NCBI RefSeq assembly: GCF_003590875.1
Contig: NZ_QYUN01000002.1
Location: 3,596,001 to 3,660,000 of the forward strand
From: Noviherbaspirillum cavernae
GTDB lineage: Bacteria > Pseudomonadota > Gammaproteobacteria > Burkholderiales > Burkholderiaceae_D
Length of the DNA stretch: 64,000 bases
Direction of reading: 5' to 3'
Each line of letters begins with the position of its first letter. The stretch's first letter is position 1. Below the pieces are notes generated by a model that was not told the origin of the DNA, did not search any database, and saw only the letters and a program-made list of their open reading frames with translations. Both the position numbers and the translations under genes were made by a program. Below, in pieces: positions 1 through 8,642 of this stretch.

Positions 1-103
1 TCAAATGTTGTCAATTCGACACCACACGCAAAATGCGCGGCCATGATGGGTATTTACGACCGCATGTGCCGCCGACTTTAGCCGCCGGCGGGCATGCGCG
101 CGA

Positions 104-406
104 TCAGCGCGATTTGGTCAGCAGCGTGAAGTGCTCGACCGTCGGCGGCACGGCGAAGTAGGGGCCGACCATGGCGCGCCACTCCTGGAAAGCGGGCGAC
201 TGGCGGAAATCGACAGTGTGGTTTTCCAGCGTTTCCCAGAAGATCGTCAGCAGGTAACGCTCCGGCGATTCGACGCCTTTGTTGACTTTATAGCCACGAA
301 AACCCGTGGCGCGGGAAATGACCCGGTCCAGACCGCGCTGGATGGCGGCGTCAAATTCCGCCTGCTTGCCAGGCTGGATGCGAATGTCGGCGAGTTCGAG
401 AATCAT
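104..406 (-). CDS. ABM-domain (antibiotic biosynthesis monooxygenase family) protein
   Basis: A 100-residue single-domain protein with the ferredoxin-like ABM pattern: a beta strand at the start (MILELADIRIQPG), a helix of acidic and basic residues, GFRGYKV at the strand-2 position, LLTIFWETLENH, and a Phe-rich C-terminal strand. ABM proteins are small dimers that act as cofactor-free oxygenases, heme-degrading enzymes or simple ligand-binding proteins, and the sequence alone does not say which. It is full length for the family. It lies just downstream of, and on the same strand as, the histidine kinase, with about 100 bp between them. No substrate can be assigned. Confidence 0.8.
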   Translation of the reverse strand: MILELADIRIQPGKQAEFDAAIQRGLDRVISRATGFRGYKVNKGVESPERYLLTIFWETLENHTVDFRQSPAFQEWRAMVGPYFAVPPTVEHFTLLTKSR

Positions 407-504
407 GAGGTGGTCCGTTGGGTGGAATGCGATAACCGGAAGTTGGTCGAGCGTAACGCAATCCTGTTCCTCATGGCAACTCCGCCAGGGAGTTCAGCCT
501 GCTC

Positions 505-1683
505 TCAGGTTTGCCGCGCCGGCAATGGCGCAATGACGGCATCCCCTCCCATGCCGGTCGCAACATCCGGCACCCCATGCGCGCGCATCGGTATGGACAG
601 GTGCAGCACGGTGCCCTCGCCCGGCGCGCTGTCGATGCGCAATTCGCCGCCCAGCATGCCGATGCGCTCGGCCATGCCCACCAGTCCGAACCGGTGCGCC
701 TTGCGGCGGTCGTTGGGGTACATGCCGACGCCGTTGTCGGTAATCACCATCCACAGCTGTCGGCCGTCGGTCCGCATGTCGATGCTGACGCTGGTCGCGC
801 ATGCATGACGGCGAATATTGGTGAGCGATTCCTGCAGCACGCGGAAGATCGCAGTGGCCTGCATGTCGTCGAGCGTCGCGCCGTGATGGTCCATCGTCAG
901 CTCGCATTCGATGCTGCTCAGACGCCTGAATTCATTGACCTGCCATTCGATGGCGGCATGCAGGCCGAGGTCGAGCACGGCCGGCCGCAGGTTGTTGATG
1001 ATGGCGCGCACCGATTTCATCGTGGTATCGATGTGACCGAGCGCCGCGCCGATCTTTTCGTTGAGATTGGGATGCCGCTCGCTGGTGCGCGCATGCAGGA
1101 TCGAGACATCGAGCCGCAGCGCCAGCAGGTTCTGCCCGAGGTCGTCGTGGATTTCGCGTGCGATGCGCTTGCGCTCGTCTTCGCGGATTTTTTCCTGGTA
1201 GGCGGCGAGCTCGCGCAGAATCGCCTGCGATTGCCGCAGCGCCTCTTCCGCGCTCCTGCGCTCGACGATTTCCCCTTCGAGCTGGGCGATCACTTCGTGC
1301 ATGCTTTTCCTGCTCGGCAATTGCAGCATGACCGGGATCAGCGGCCACAGCACGGCCGCCGCCGCAACCGCCATCACCGCGGCGACTGCCTTGATGATCG
1401 CGCCAGACCAGCCGGCAGGATGCCACTCTGTCCCGATCTCCACGAAATGCATGACGCCGCAGATGACATAAAACACCGCGAACGCCAGAAACATTCCATT
1501 GAACTGCAGGTCCTTCCTGTGACGAATCAGATAGAGCACCGAGGCGGCAATCGCAAAAAAAGCCAGTCCGATAATTGCGTCGGACAGCAGATGCGTCAGC
1601 AACAATTCCGCGGACCAGGGATGGGGGTGTCCGGGCGGATTGAGGCCTGCATTCGGGAACCATCGGTTCAGCGTGTCGGTCAA
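505..1683 (-). CDS. Membrane sensor histidine kinase with ethylene-receptor-like N-terminal domain
   Basis: 392 residues. Three hydrophobic helices lie at about residues 28-55, 62-84 and 95-120, followed by a coiled coil (130-170), a HisKA_3 dimerisation helix with REIHDDLGQ (predicted phospho-acceptor His179), and a HATPase domain with N-box ESLTNIRRHA (285-294), DNGVGM (316-321) and GLVGMAER (333-340). This is the NarL-partner kinase class. The membrane part matches plant ETR1: Asp35, Cys75 and His79 keep the spacing of ETR1 Asp25, Cys65 and His69, the last two being the copper ligands. The residue equivalent to ETR1 Tyr32 is Phe42. No response regulator gene lies nearby in the window, so its partner is unknown. 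Confidence 0.9.
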   Translation of the reverse strand: MTDTLNRWFPNAGLNPPGHPHPWSAELLLTHLLSDAIIGLAFFAIAASVLYLIRHRKDLQFNGMFLAFAVFYVICGVMHFVEIGTEWHPAGWSGAIIKAVAAVMAVAAAAVLWPLIPVMLQLPSRKSMHEVIAQLEGEIVERRSAEEALRQSQAILRELAAYQEKIREDERKRIAREIHDDLGQNLLALRLDVSILHARTSERHPNLNEKIGAALGHIDTTMKSVRAIINNLRPAVLDLGLHAAIEWQVNEFRRLSSIECELTMDHHGATLDDMQATAIFRVLQESLTNIRRHACATSVSIDMRTDGRQLWMVITDNGVGMYPNDRRKAHRFGLVGMAERIGMLGGELRIDSAPGEGTVLHLSIPMRAHGVPDVATGMGGDAVIAPLPARQT

Positions 1684-1792
1684 GGTGCATCCTCCTTTGC
1701 CTGGCAGCTTTATTGCACGAGAATAACCTGATTGCAGCGGGCATTACGCGCCGTTGTTACATTTCGAATCACAATTGCTCACATTTAACAAC

Positions 1793-2158
1793 ATGACAAC
1801 AAATTCAACATCGACAGACATGGATACGGGAAACCTGTTTCAACACATTCCAGCCACGCTGCCCGACGAATTGACCGATACGCTGGTCAGCGGCAGACAG
1901 CTGCGGATCGAGCGCATCGTCTCGCGCGGGCACGCTTCGCCGCCCGGTTTCTGGTACGAACAGGACAGCGACGAATGGGTATTGCTGGTCAAGGGCGAGG
2001 CCGGCTTGCGTTTCGAATCGGGCGACCGCCTGCTCCACCTGACCGAAGGCATGCACGTCCACATCCGCGCCGGCGAACGGCACCGGGTGGAGTGGACGAG
2101 CGACGCCGGCGACACGATCTGGCTCGCCGTGTTCCATGAGGCCGACCAGGCGCGATGA
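1793..2158 (+). CDS. Small cupin-domain protein
   Basis: 121 residues from the ATG at 1793; an in-frame ATG at 1754 would add 13 residues with no better start context. The core is a single cupin barrel: PGFWYEQDSDEWVLLVKGEA gives the first conserved box (with Glu in place of some His ligands) and GMHVHIRAGERHRVEW gives the second (PAGxxH-like). Small cupins of this type bind a metal and often occur as stand-alone proteins of unknown substrate. It is followed after about 110 bp by the PhyH oxygenase on the same strand. Confidence 0.8.
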   Translation: MTTNSTSTDMDTGNLFQHIPATLPDELTDTLVSGRQLRIERIVSRGHASPPGFWYEQDSDEWVLLVKGEAGLRFESGDRLLHLTEGMHVHIRAGERHRVEWTSDAGDTIWLAVFHEADQAR

Positions 2159-2266
2159 GCGCCGCATGCAATCGATCATTGCAGCCTGATCAGGCCATGC
2201 TCCCCGCAGAACCGGGCAGAACCATCGCGAATGCGTTAACGTATGCACGGCAAAGGATTCATCGAC

Positions 2267-3037
2267 ATGGAAACAGCATTAACTGACACACAACTTACAC
2301 AGTTCAAACACGACGGCTATCTGATCTTCAGGAACATGGCGACGCCCGCCGCCTGCGCGCAGATGTCGGCGGTCACGGCGGAACATCTGCAGCAGGCGGT
2401 GCCGCCGCTCGAATACGAGGCCGAGGTCGGCTATCCCGGCGCGCCGAGTTCGCTGGATGCGCCGGGCGGCAGGACCGCGCGCCGACTGCGCGACGCCTGG
2501 CACCGCCACGAATGCTTCCGCGCCTGGGCCGGGGACCGGCGCATCGTCACGCACATGGAACAGATTTTCGGCGAACGCGCCTGTCTCGCGCTCGCGCACC
2601 ACAACTGCGTGATGACCAAGCATCCGCACTTCGGCACGGCGACCGGCTGGCATCGCGACATCCGCTACTGGTCGTTCGCGCGGAACGACCTGGTGACCGT
2701 GTGGCTCGCGCTCGGCACGGAAACCGAAGGCAATGGCGCGCTGCAAGTCATTCCGGGCTCGCACCGGCTCGACATCCAGCGCTCGCAGCTCGACGAGCTC
2801 GACTTCCTGCGCCCCGACGTGGAGGAAAACCAGGCCTTGTTCAGGCAGGGCATCACGCTGGAACTGCAACAGGGCGACGTGCTGTTCTTCCACAGCGGCC
2901 TGTTCCATTCGGCCGGCACCAACGACAGCGATGCGGTGAAGACCTCGGTGGTGTTCGCCTATCGCGGCGCAAGCAATCTGCCGAGGGAAGGCAGCCGCTC
3001 GGCGGCGGCCGGCGACGTGCCGCTGGGCGCGGACTGA
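2267..3037 (+). CDS. Phytanoyl-CoA dioxygenase (PhyH) family protein
   Basis: 256 residues from the ATG at 2267, chosen because AAAGGA stands a few bases upstream; the in-frame ATG at 2243 lacks such a site. The double-stranded beta-helix fold of Fe(II)/2-oxoglutarate oxygenases is shown by GWHRDIRYW (HxD metal-binding motif), by HSGLFHSAG with the distal His, and by a downstream Arg in the 2-oxoglutarate position. WLALGTETEGNGALQVIPGS is the typical PhyH centre. Such enzymes hydroxylate diverse small molecules or fatty acyl derivatives. The true substrate is unknown. Confidence 0.88.
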   Translation: METALTDTQLTQFKHDGYLIFRNMATPAACAQMSAVTAEHLQQAVPPLEYEAEVGYPGAPSSLDAPGGRTARRLRDAWHRHECFRAWAGDRRIVTHMEQIFGERACLALAHHNCVMTKHPHFGTATGWHRDIRYWSFARNDLVTVWLALGTETEGNGALQVIPGSHRLDIQRSQLDELDFLRPDVEENQALFRQGITLELQQGDVLFFHSGLFHSAGTNDSDAVKTSVVFAYRGASNLPREGSRSAAAGDVPLGAD

Positions 3038-3081
3038 CAAGGCGGGCTCCTGAAGGCGCGGATGCCGCAGGGTGCACCGAT

Positions 3082-3771
3082 CTAGAGGCGCAGATCGAAG
3101 GCTTGCTGCAGGCCTTCCCTGCCCTGCGGTGACAGCTGCAGCACGCGCGTCTTTTGCACCCGCATCAGCCAGCGGCGCTGCAGCAATTGCTGCAGCAGGG
3201 CCGCGCCGAGCGCGCCGCCGAGATGGAACTGGCGCTCGCTCCAATCGAGGCAGCCGCAGGCGAACTGCCGCTTGCTGCCGCGCAGCGCATCGAGGTCGAT
3301 GCCGAGATCCTCAAACGCCTTTTCGCCGCGCGGCGATAGCGCAAAACTCTTGTCCGCGCGCCGCAGCCATCCCTTGTTCTCCATCTTCAGCAGCAGCGTG
3401 ACCGCCAGCTCGCCGGCCAGATGGTCGTAGCAGGTACGCGCAAAGCGCATGGCCGGCGGCGTTCCTTTCGACGCAAGCAGCGCGCGCACGGCGGGGCGCG
3501 GGCTGATCGCCGCCAGCGACTCCAGCGCCAGCGCGACCGTGTGATCGGCAAGCCGGTAATAGCGATGCCGGCCCTGCGTTTCCACCTGCAACAGTTGTGC
3601 GTGGACAAGTTTGGAGAGATGGCCGCTGGCCGATTGCGCGGAAACATTGGCCGCAAACGCCAGTTCCCCCGCCGGCCGCGCGCGGCCGTCGATCAGCAGC
3701 CACAGCATGGCGGCGCGCGCCGGATCACCGAGCAGCGCAGCGACCGTGGCAATGCCGGTTGCGGATTCCAT
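3082..3771 (-). CDS. ArsR-family winged-helix regulator (extended form)
   Basis: 229 residues. An N-terminal ArsR-type winged helix (about 5-90) carries LLGDPARAAMLWLLIDGR, the recognition helix region NVSAQSASGHLSKLVHAQLL and the wing VETQGRHRYYRL. The extra 130-residue C-terminal part, with CYDHLAGELAV and CGCLDWSERQFHLGG, matches the longer ArsR regulators often found beside oxidoreductase genes. It is transcribed divergently from the ABM/P450 pair with only about 80 bp between the starts, so it probably controls that operon. CGCLDW could be metal- or redox-responsive, but this is speculative. Confidence 0.87.
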   Translation of the reverse strand: MESATGIATVAALLGDPARAAMLWLLIDGRARPAGELAFAANVSAQSASGHLSKLVHAQLLQVETQGRHRYYRLADHTVALALESLAAISPRPAVRALLASKGTPPAMRFARTCYDHLAGELAVTLLLKMENKGWLRRADKSFALSPRGEKAFEDLGIDLDALRGSKRQFACGCLDWSERQFHLGGALGAALLQQLLQRRWLMRVQKTRVLQLSPQGREGLQQAFDLRL

Positions 3772-3800
3772 GATTCACCTCGCGATGAAATATCGAACGG

Positions 3801-3816
3801 ATGACGATCGTATCAT
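3801..3816. promoter_or_regulatory. Candidate operator between divergent arsR-like and ABM/P450 genes
   Basis: An imperfect palindrome, ATGACGATCGTATCAT, with a CGATCG centre, lies in the roughly 80-bp gap shared by the divergent starts. Its position fits an ArsR operator. The assignment rests only on symmetry and location. Confidence 0.25.
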
Positions 3817-3849
3817 GGCCGCCATGATCAACTGTCGATGGAGGATGCG

Positions 3850-4404
3850 ATGTTCGCGGTCATCTTTGAAGTCTTGCCTTCGGAAAGCGGCTATCAGCGC
3901 TATCTCGACCTTGCCGCCGCATTGCGCCCGCGGCTGGAGACGATCGACGGCTTTCTGTCGATCGAACGTTTTCGCAGCCTGAGCGATGCCGGCTGGATAC
4001 TGTCGCTGTCGCGCTGGCGTGACGAAGCCGCGCTGGTGCAATGGCGCGGCCACGGCGAGCATCACGCGGCGCAGTCCGAGGGGCGGCAATCGATTTTCAG
4101 CGACTACCGCATCCGCGTCGCGCGCATCGGCGATTGCGCGGACAGCGTGCTGCCGCTGGTCGGCATGTGCGACGGCGCGGACGATTTTCAGACCGACACG
4201 GGAAAACGGTATGAAAGCCTGACGACGCCCGGCAAGCGCATCCTGCTGCGCGATTTCGGCAGCAATGCGGAAGCCCTCTCGTGGCGGCCGAGCGCGCCGC
4301 AGGCCATGTGCGGCGAAGTCGTGCGCGACTACGGCATGTTCGAGCGCCGCCAGGCGCCGCAGCGATTTCCCGCAGCAGCGAGACACGCCGAGGAGCGCAC
4401 ATGA
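3850..4404 (+). CDS. ABM-domain protein, first gene of P450 operon
   Basis: 184 residues from the ATG at 3850, preferred over 3838 because GGAGG stands 6 bp upstream of it. Residues 1-95 form an ABM fold (MFAVIFEVLPSESGYQRYL, then ETIDGFLSIERF and WILSLSRWRDEAALVQW). Residues 100-184 form a second, weaker alpha/beta segment that may be a degenerate repeat of the same fold. It overlaps the P450 start by the ATGA arrangement, so the two are translationally coupled. An ABM partner could handle a reactive P450 product or supply a second oxidation step; this is inferred from context only. Confidence 0.8.
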   Translation: MFAVIFEVLPSESGYQRYLDLAAALRPRLETIDGFLSIERFRSLSDAGWILSLSRWRDEAALVQWRGHGEHHAAQSEGRQSIFSDYRIRVARIGDCADSVLPLVGMCDGADDFQTDTGKRYESLTTPGKRILLRDFGSNAEALSWRPSAPQAMCGEVVRDYGMFERRQAPQRFPAAARHAEERT

Positions 4405-5552
4405 CGCATACCCTGTTCCTGCAATCCGAAGTGCAAGACCCGTATGCGATCTATGCGGAAATGCTGGCGACGCAACCGGTTTTCCGCGACGAACGCAACG
4501 GCATCCTGGCGCTGTACGCATACGATGCGTGCAAGCGCGTGCTGGACAGCACGCGCGCCGACATACCGCGCCCGGGCAACACGATGGCGCATCCGATGAG
4601 CGCACGCGCCGCGACACTCGCGGACAATCTGGTCCGCCTTGCCAACCCGCCACTGCATGCGTCGCTGCGGCAGGCGGCGATGCACCTGTATCAGGCGCTG
4701 ACGCCGGTCGATGCCGGCGCGCTGCTGCACGGACTGCTTGAAGAAGCGGACGCATCGACGGCACGCGAGCTCGACTGGGTCGGTGCGGTGGGCAAGAAAC
4801 TGCCGGCCCTGGCCGTCCTGAGCGGCTTCGGCTTTTCCCGCCGGGACATCGCCCGCATCCTGCCGCAGGTCGCTCCGCTGACGAAGATCATGCTGCCCGC
4901 CAAGACCGAACAACAGGTGCAGGAACTCAATGCCGCCGTAGCCGAGGTCTGTCCGCTGGTCGAGCAACACATGCTGCGCATGCCTGCGCTGGCCACGCTG
5001 ATCGACGGCGGCGAGCCGCAGGAACGGCAGACCCGGCTCGACATTTACGCGGGCAACCTGATCGGCCTCCTGATCCAGAGCTGCGACGCCGGACGCGGAC
5101 TGCTCGGCAATGCCTTGCTGCAGACGCTCGCGCATCCGCCGGCGCACGCCACCGCCGACACGCTTCACAAGGCCGTCATCGAATCCCTGCGCTTCGATCC
5201 GCCGATCCACAACACGCGCCGCGTGCTGGCCGCGGACATGACGCTGAACGGGATGACGCTCGCGAAAGGCGAAACGGTATTGCTGGTGCTGGCGGCGGCG
5301 AACCGCGATCCGGCGAAGTTTGACCATCCTGAACGGTACGATGCCGAGCGGCCCAACAACGGCGACCACCTCAGCTTCGGCGCGGGCATGCACATGTGCG
5401 TGGCGCAGCACCTATCGGTGCAACTCGCGGTCGATGCGCTGACCGCATTGTTCGGCAAGTACAGGCGCGTCGCGCTGCTGCAGCAGCGCATCATGTACGA
5501 GCCGCTGGTCAATGCCCGCCTGCCCAGGGAGATACGCATCGCGCTCGGGTGA
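4401..5552 (+). CDS. Cytochrome P450
   Basis: 383 residues from the ATG at 4401, overlapping the stop of the upstream gene. The K-helix ESLR motif is in VIESLRFDPP, and the heme-binding loop is LSFGAGMHMCVAQHLS, with Cys as the proximal thiolate. The length fits a soluble bacterial class I P450. The I-helix is unusual: where (A/G)Gx(D/E)T is expected, the sequence reads LIGLLIQSCDAGRG, so the acid-alcohol pair used for oxygen activation is not evident. No ferredoxin or ferredoxin reductase gene is adjacent. The substrate is unknown. Confidence 0.93.
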   Translation: MTHTLFLQSEVQDPYAIYAEMLATQPVFRDERNGILALYAYDACKRVLDSTRADIPRPGNTMAHPMSARAATLADNLVRLANPPLHASLRQAAMHLYQALTPVDAGALLHGLLEEADASTARELDWVGAVGKKLPALAVLSGFGFSRRDIARILPQVAPLTKIMLPAKTEQQVQELNAAVAEVCPLVEQHMLRMPALATLIDGGEPQERQTRLDIYAGNLIGLLIQSCDAGRGLLGNALLQTLAHPPAHATADTLHKAVIESLRFDPPIHNTRRVLAADMTLNGMTLAKGETVLLVLAAANRDPAKFDHPERYDAERPNNGDHLSFGAGMHMCVAQHLSVQLAVDALTALFGKYRRVALLQQRIMYEPLVNARLPREIRIALG

Positions 5553-5600
5553 CCGGCGTTTTTGCCGCGCTCGTTTTTATTCGCATAGAAGAATCGCGCA

Positions 5601-5987
5601 CTACTCGTCGTCGCGCCGCCGCGCGCCCCCAAACGGCAGGTAGAACAGCCGCATCGCCTCGACCATCTGTCGCGCAAACTGCCGCTGCGCCTCGACCACC
5701 ATGTCGTCGTACGCATCGCGGCCCAGCGTGCCTTCCAGCTCTTCCGACGTGAGCCGTCCATCCTCGAAGCGCGTGCTGGTCCGCTTCACATGCACGCCGG
5801 CGCCGCGCGGTGTGAATTCAGTGCGGGAGTAATGAAAGCTGAAAAACGCATTCGGCTTCGGGGGTGACACGGGAGCGTCGAGTTCGTTGCGCTCGTTGCG
5901 CTCGGTGCGCTCGGTGCGCTCGGTGCGCTCGGTGCGCTCGGTGGCGGCAACGAGAACATTCCGGATGAGTTCGAGTTCCTTGCGCAT
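5601..5987 (-). CDS. Hypothetical protein with Thr-Glu-Arg tandem repeat
   Basis: 128 residues, not recognised. Residues 16-35 are a run of TER/NER tripeptides encoded by six 9-bp units. The remainder is soluble and charged, with a helical C-terminal half (EELEGTLGRDAYDDMVVEAQ, then RQFARQMVEAMRLFYLPFGG). It ends at GGARRRDDE. It lies just downstream of lon on the same strand, 21 bp from its stop, and may be co-transcribed. The conserved-looking C-terminal helices suggest a real protein, with the repeat acting as a length-variable linker. Confidence 0.6.
   Translation of the reverse strand: MRKELELIRNVLVAATERTERTERTERTERNERNELDAPVSPPKPNAFFSFHYSRTEFTPRGAGVHVKRTSTRFEDGRLTSEELEGTLGRDAYDDMVVEAQRQFARQMVEAMRLFYLPFGGARRRDDE
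5886..5939. repeat. 9-bp tandem repeat (six units) inside a coding region
   Basis: Two units of GTTGCGCTC are followed by four of GGTGCGCTC, head to tail, in phase with the minus-strand gene, so unit gain or loss changes the protein by three residues without a frameshift. This suits slipped-strand length variation. Confidence 0.9.
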
Positions 5988-6008
5988 ACTTCACCTCTCT
6001 ACGCCAAT

Positions 6009-8477
6009 TCACTGCATCAATTCAGGCGAGCCGCTGATCGCCCCACCGATCGCTTCCCGCACCGCATCGTCCACTGTTTCCAGCCAGATGAATTCCAGTT
6101 CGCGGCGCGCCTCTTCCGGAATCTCGTCGAATTCCCTGCGGTTGCGCGCGGGCAGCAATACCCGCTTGATGCCGGACTGCAATGCCGCCAGCACCTTTTC
6201 CTTGACGCCGCCGATCGGCAGCACCAGCCCGCGCAGGCTGATCTCGCCCGTCATCGCGCTGTCGCTGCGCACCGCGCGGGCCGTCAGCAGCGACACCAGC
6301 GCGACGTAAATCGCGACGCCGGCACTCGGACCATCCTTCGGCAACGCGCCGGCCGGGACGTGGACATGAATGTCGTTCTTGTCGAACTGTTCGCACGGGA
6401 TGCGCAGTGCGTCGCAATGCGCCTTCACCAGCGTCAATGCGGCCTGCGCGCTTTCCTTCATCACCTCGCCCAGCTGGCCGGTCAGGATCAGCTTGCTGCG
6501 GCCCGGTGTGCGGCTGGCTTCGATGAACAGGATGTCGCCGCCGGCCGGGGTCCAGGCGAGGCCGGTGGCGACGCCCGGCAGGCTGGTGCGCATCGCCAGT
6601 TCGCTCTCGAATTTCTTCGGCCCGAGAATGTCCGCCAGCGCGGCGGCGTCGATGCGCATCTGCTCCTTTTCCCCCTCGGCCACGCGCATGGCGGCATGCC
6701 GGAACACATTGCCGATTTCGCGCTCCAGGTTGCGCACGCCGGCTTCGCGCGTGTAGTCGCGGATGATGGCGCGCACCGCGTCGGGCGTGAGTTCGCATTG
6801 CGGCACGCCTTGCTCCGGGCCTTGTTCCACGTCTTGTCTCGATATCAGGCCGCTGGCTTCGAGCTGGCGCCGGATCAGGTAGCGCGCCGCGATCTGCGCC
6901 TTCTCGTCTTCGGTGTAGCCGGGCAGGCGCAGCACTTCCATGCGGTCCTGCAGCGGCGGCGGCACGGTGTCGAGCATGTTGGCGGTGCCGATGAACATCA
7001 CTTTCGACAGGTCGAAGGGCACGCCGAGATAATTGTCGCGGAAGGTCGAGTTCTGCTCCGGGTCGAGCACTTCCAGCAGCGCGGAAGACGGATCGCCATG
7101 CACGCCGGCACCGAGCTTGTCGAGTTCGTCCAGCATCAGCACGCAGTTGCGCGTGCCCACCTTGCGGATCGCCTGGATGATGTTTCCCGGCAATGCGCCG
7201 ACATAGGTGCGGCGATGGCCGCGTATCTCGGCTTCGTCGTGCACGCCGCCCAGGCTGATGCGCGCGAACTTGCGGCCGGTGGCGCGCGCGATGCTCTGGC
7301 CGAGCGAGGTCTTGCCGACGCCGGGCGGACCGGCGAAGCACAGGATAGGGCTCTTGCCGTGCGGATTGAGCTTGCGCACCGCCAGATATTCGAGAATGCG
7401 CCGCTTGACCTTGTGCAGTCCGAAATGGTCTTCGTCGAGGATGCGACGCGCCTCTGCGATGTCGATGCGCTCTTCGGTGACGGCCGACCACGGCAGTTCG
7501 CTCAGGCATTCGAGCCAGGTGCACAGCATCGAGTATTCGGCGGCGGCTTCGGACATGCGCGCAAGGCGCTGCAGCTCCTTCCTCGCGTGCGCCTCGACTT
7601 CCTCCGGCATCTTCGCCCTCGCAACCGCCTCCGCCAGTTCCTCCAGCTCGGCATTCTCGCCGTCGGTTTCGCCCAGCTCCTTCTGTATCGTCTTCAGCTG
7701 CTCGCGCAACAGGAATTCGCGCTGACGGTCGTCGATGCGCTCCTTGGTCTGCTCGTTGATCTCGTTCGAGATGCGCAGCACCTCGATGCGGTCGGCCAGC
7801 ACTTCCAGCACCTTGTCGAGGCGCGGCCGCAGATCGGGAGTGGCGAGGATTTCCTGCTTCTGCTCCACCGGCAGGTCGAGCAGGCCGGCCACGAAATCGG
7901 CCAGCGCCGAGGCCGAACTCATGTTCTGCGTGGCCGTCGCCAATTCCGCCGGCGCCTGCGGCAGCAGATCGATGACCTGTGCCGCACGCTCCTTGAGCTG
8001 CACCAGCCGCGCCTGGATGTCCGCGCCCTGCTCGTCCGGCTCTTCCAGCAGCTCGACGCGGGCGACGTGGAATGGGTAGCCGTCGAGAAATTCAATCGTG
8101 CGGAAGCGTTGCTGCCCCTGGCACACGACGTAGTGCCCGCCTTCCTGCGAGGTGATGTAGCGCAGGATGTTGGCGGCGGTGCCGACGCGATAGAGCTGCT
8201 CGGGCGTCGGCGCTTCGACTTCGGAGTCGTGCTGCAGGATCAGGCCGATCTGGTGTTTGGAGCGCACCGACTGCTGCGCGGCGGCAATCGATTTTTCGCG
8301 TCCGACGCTGATCGGCACGATCATGCCGGGAAACAGCACGAGATAGCGCAGCGGAATGATCGCCAAGGCATCTTCCGGCAAATCGGGAAAATCGCCGAGG
8401 GACGCGGCCAGTTCCGCCATGGCGGCGTCATCGCTGTCGAGCTCGAAGATCCGGTCCTGGTCCGCCTTGATCATCAT
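6009..8477 (-). CDS. lon: ATP-dependent Lon protease (endopeptidase La)
   Basis: 822 residues, the usual LonA length. An N-terminal substrate-binding LON domain (from about residue 35, LPLRYLVLFPGMIVPISVGR) is followed by a long helical linker, an AAA+ domain with Walker A GPPGVGKTSLGQ and Walker B VLMLDELDKLG, and the C-terminal protease domain with PKDGPSAGV (catalytic Ser718) and PIGGVKEK (catalytic Lys761), keeping the E. coli Ser679-Lys722 spacing of 43. It degrades misfolded and short-lived regulatory proteins in the cytoplasm. This may be a second Lon copy, since it is not beside clpX or hupB, its common neighbours. The start M-M-I-K at 8477 was kept; the second ATG is equally possible. 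Confidence 0.97.
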   Translation of the reverse strand: MMIKADQDRIFELDSDDAAMAELAASLGDFPDLPEDALAIIPLRYLVLFPGMIVPISVGREKSIAAAQQSVRSKHQIGLILQHDSEVEAPTPEQLYRVGTAANILRYITSQEGGHYVVCQGQQRFRTIEFLDGYPFHVARVELLEEPDEQGADIQARLVQLKERAAQVIDLLPQAPAELATATQNMSSASALADFVAGLLDLPVEQKQEILATPDLRPRLDKVLEVLADRIEVLRISNEINEQTKERIDDRQREFLLREQLKTIQKELGETDGENAELEELAEAVARAKMPEEVEAHARKELQRLARMSEAAAEYSMLCTWLECLSELPWSAVTEERIDIAEARRILDEDHFGLHKVKRRILEYLAVRKLNPHGKSPILCFAGPPGVGKTSLGQSIARATGRKFARISLGGVHDEAEIRGHRRTYVGALPGNIIQAIRKVGTRNCVLMLDELDKLGAGVHGDPSSALLEVLDPEQNSTFRDNYLGVPFDLSKVMFIGTANMLDTVPPPLQDRMEVLRLPGYTEDEKAQIAARYLIRRQLEASGLISRQDVEQGPEQGVPQCELTPDAVRAIIRDYTREAGVRNLEREIGNVFRHAAMRVAEGEKEQMRIDAAALADILGPKKFESELAMRTSLPGVATGLAWTPAGGDILFIEASRTPGRSKLILTGQLGEVMKESAQAALTLVKAHCDALRIPCEQFDKNDIHVHVPAGALPKDGPSAGVAIYVALVSLLTARAVRSDSAMTGEISLRGLVLPIGGVKEKVLAALQSGIKRVLLPARNRREFDEIPEEARRELEFIWLETVDDAVREAIGGAISGSPELMQ

Positions 8478-8642
8478 CTTGTCCCGTCCCCGTGGAAATT
8501 GCCGGAACGCATGGCGGAATGCATGACGAATTCATGCCGCGGCGCACCCGCATTCAGCAGACATTGGACAAGGACGGCCTGTGCGCCGTTCCGCAAGAAA
8601 ACAGCTTATGTGCGACCAAACGTTACAGGCCGCAGGCACCGT

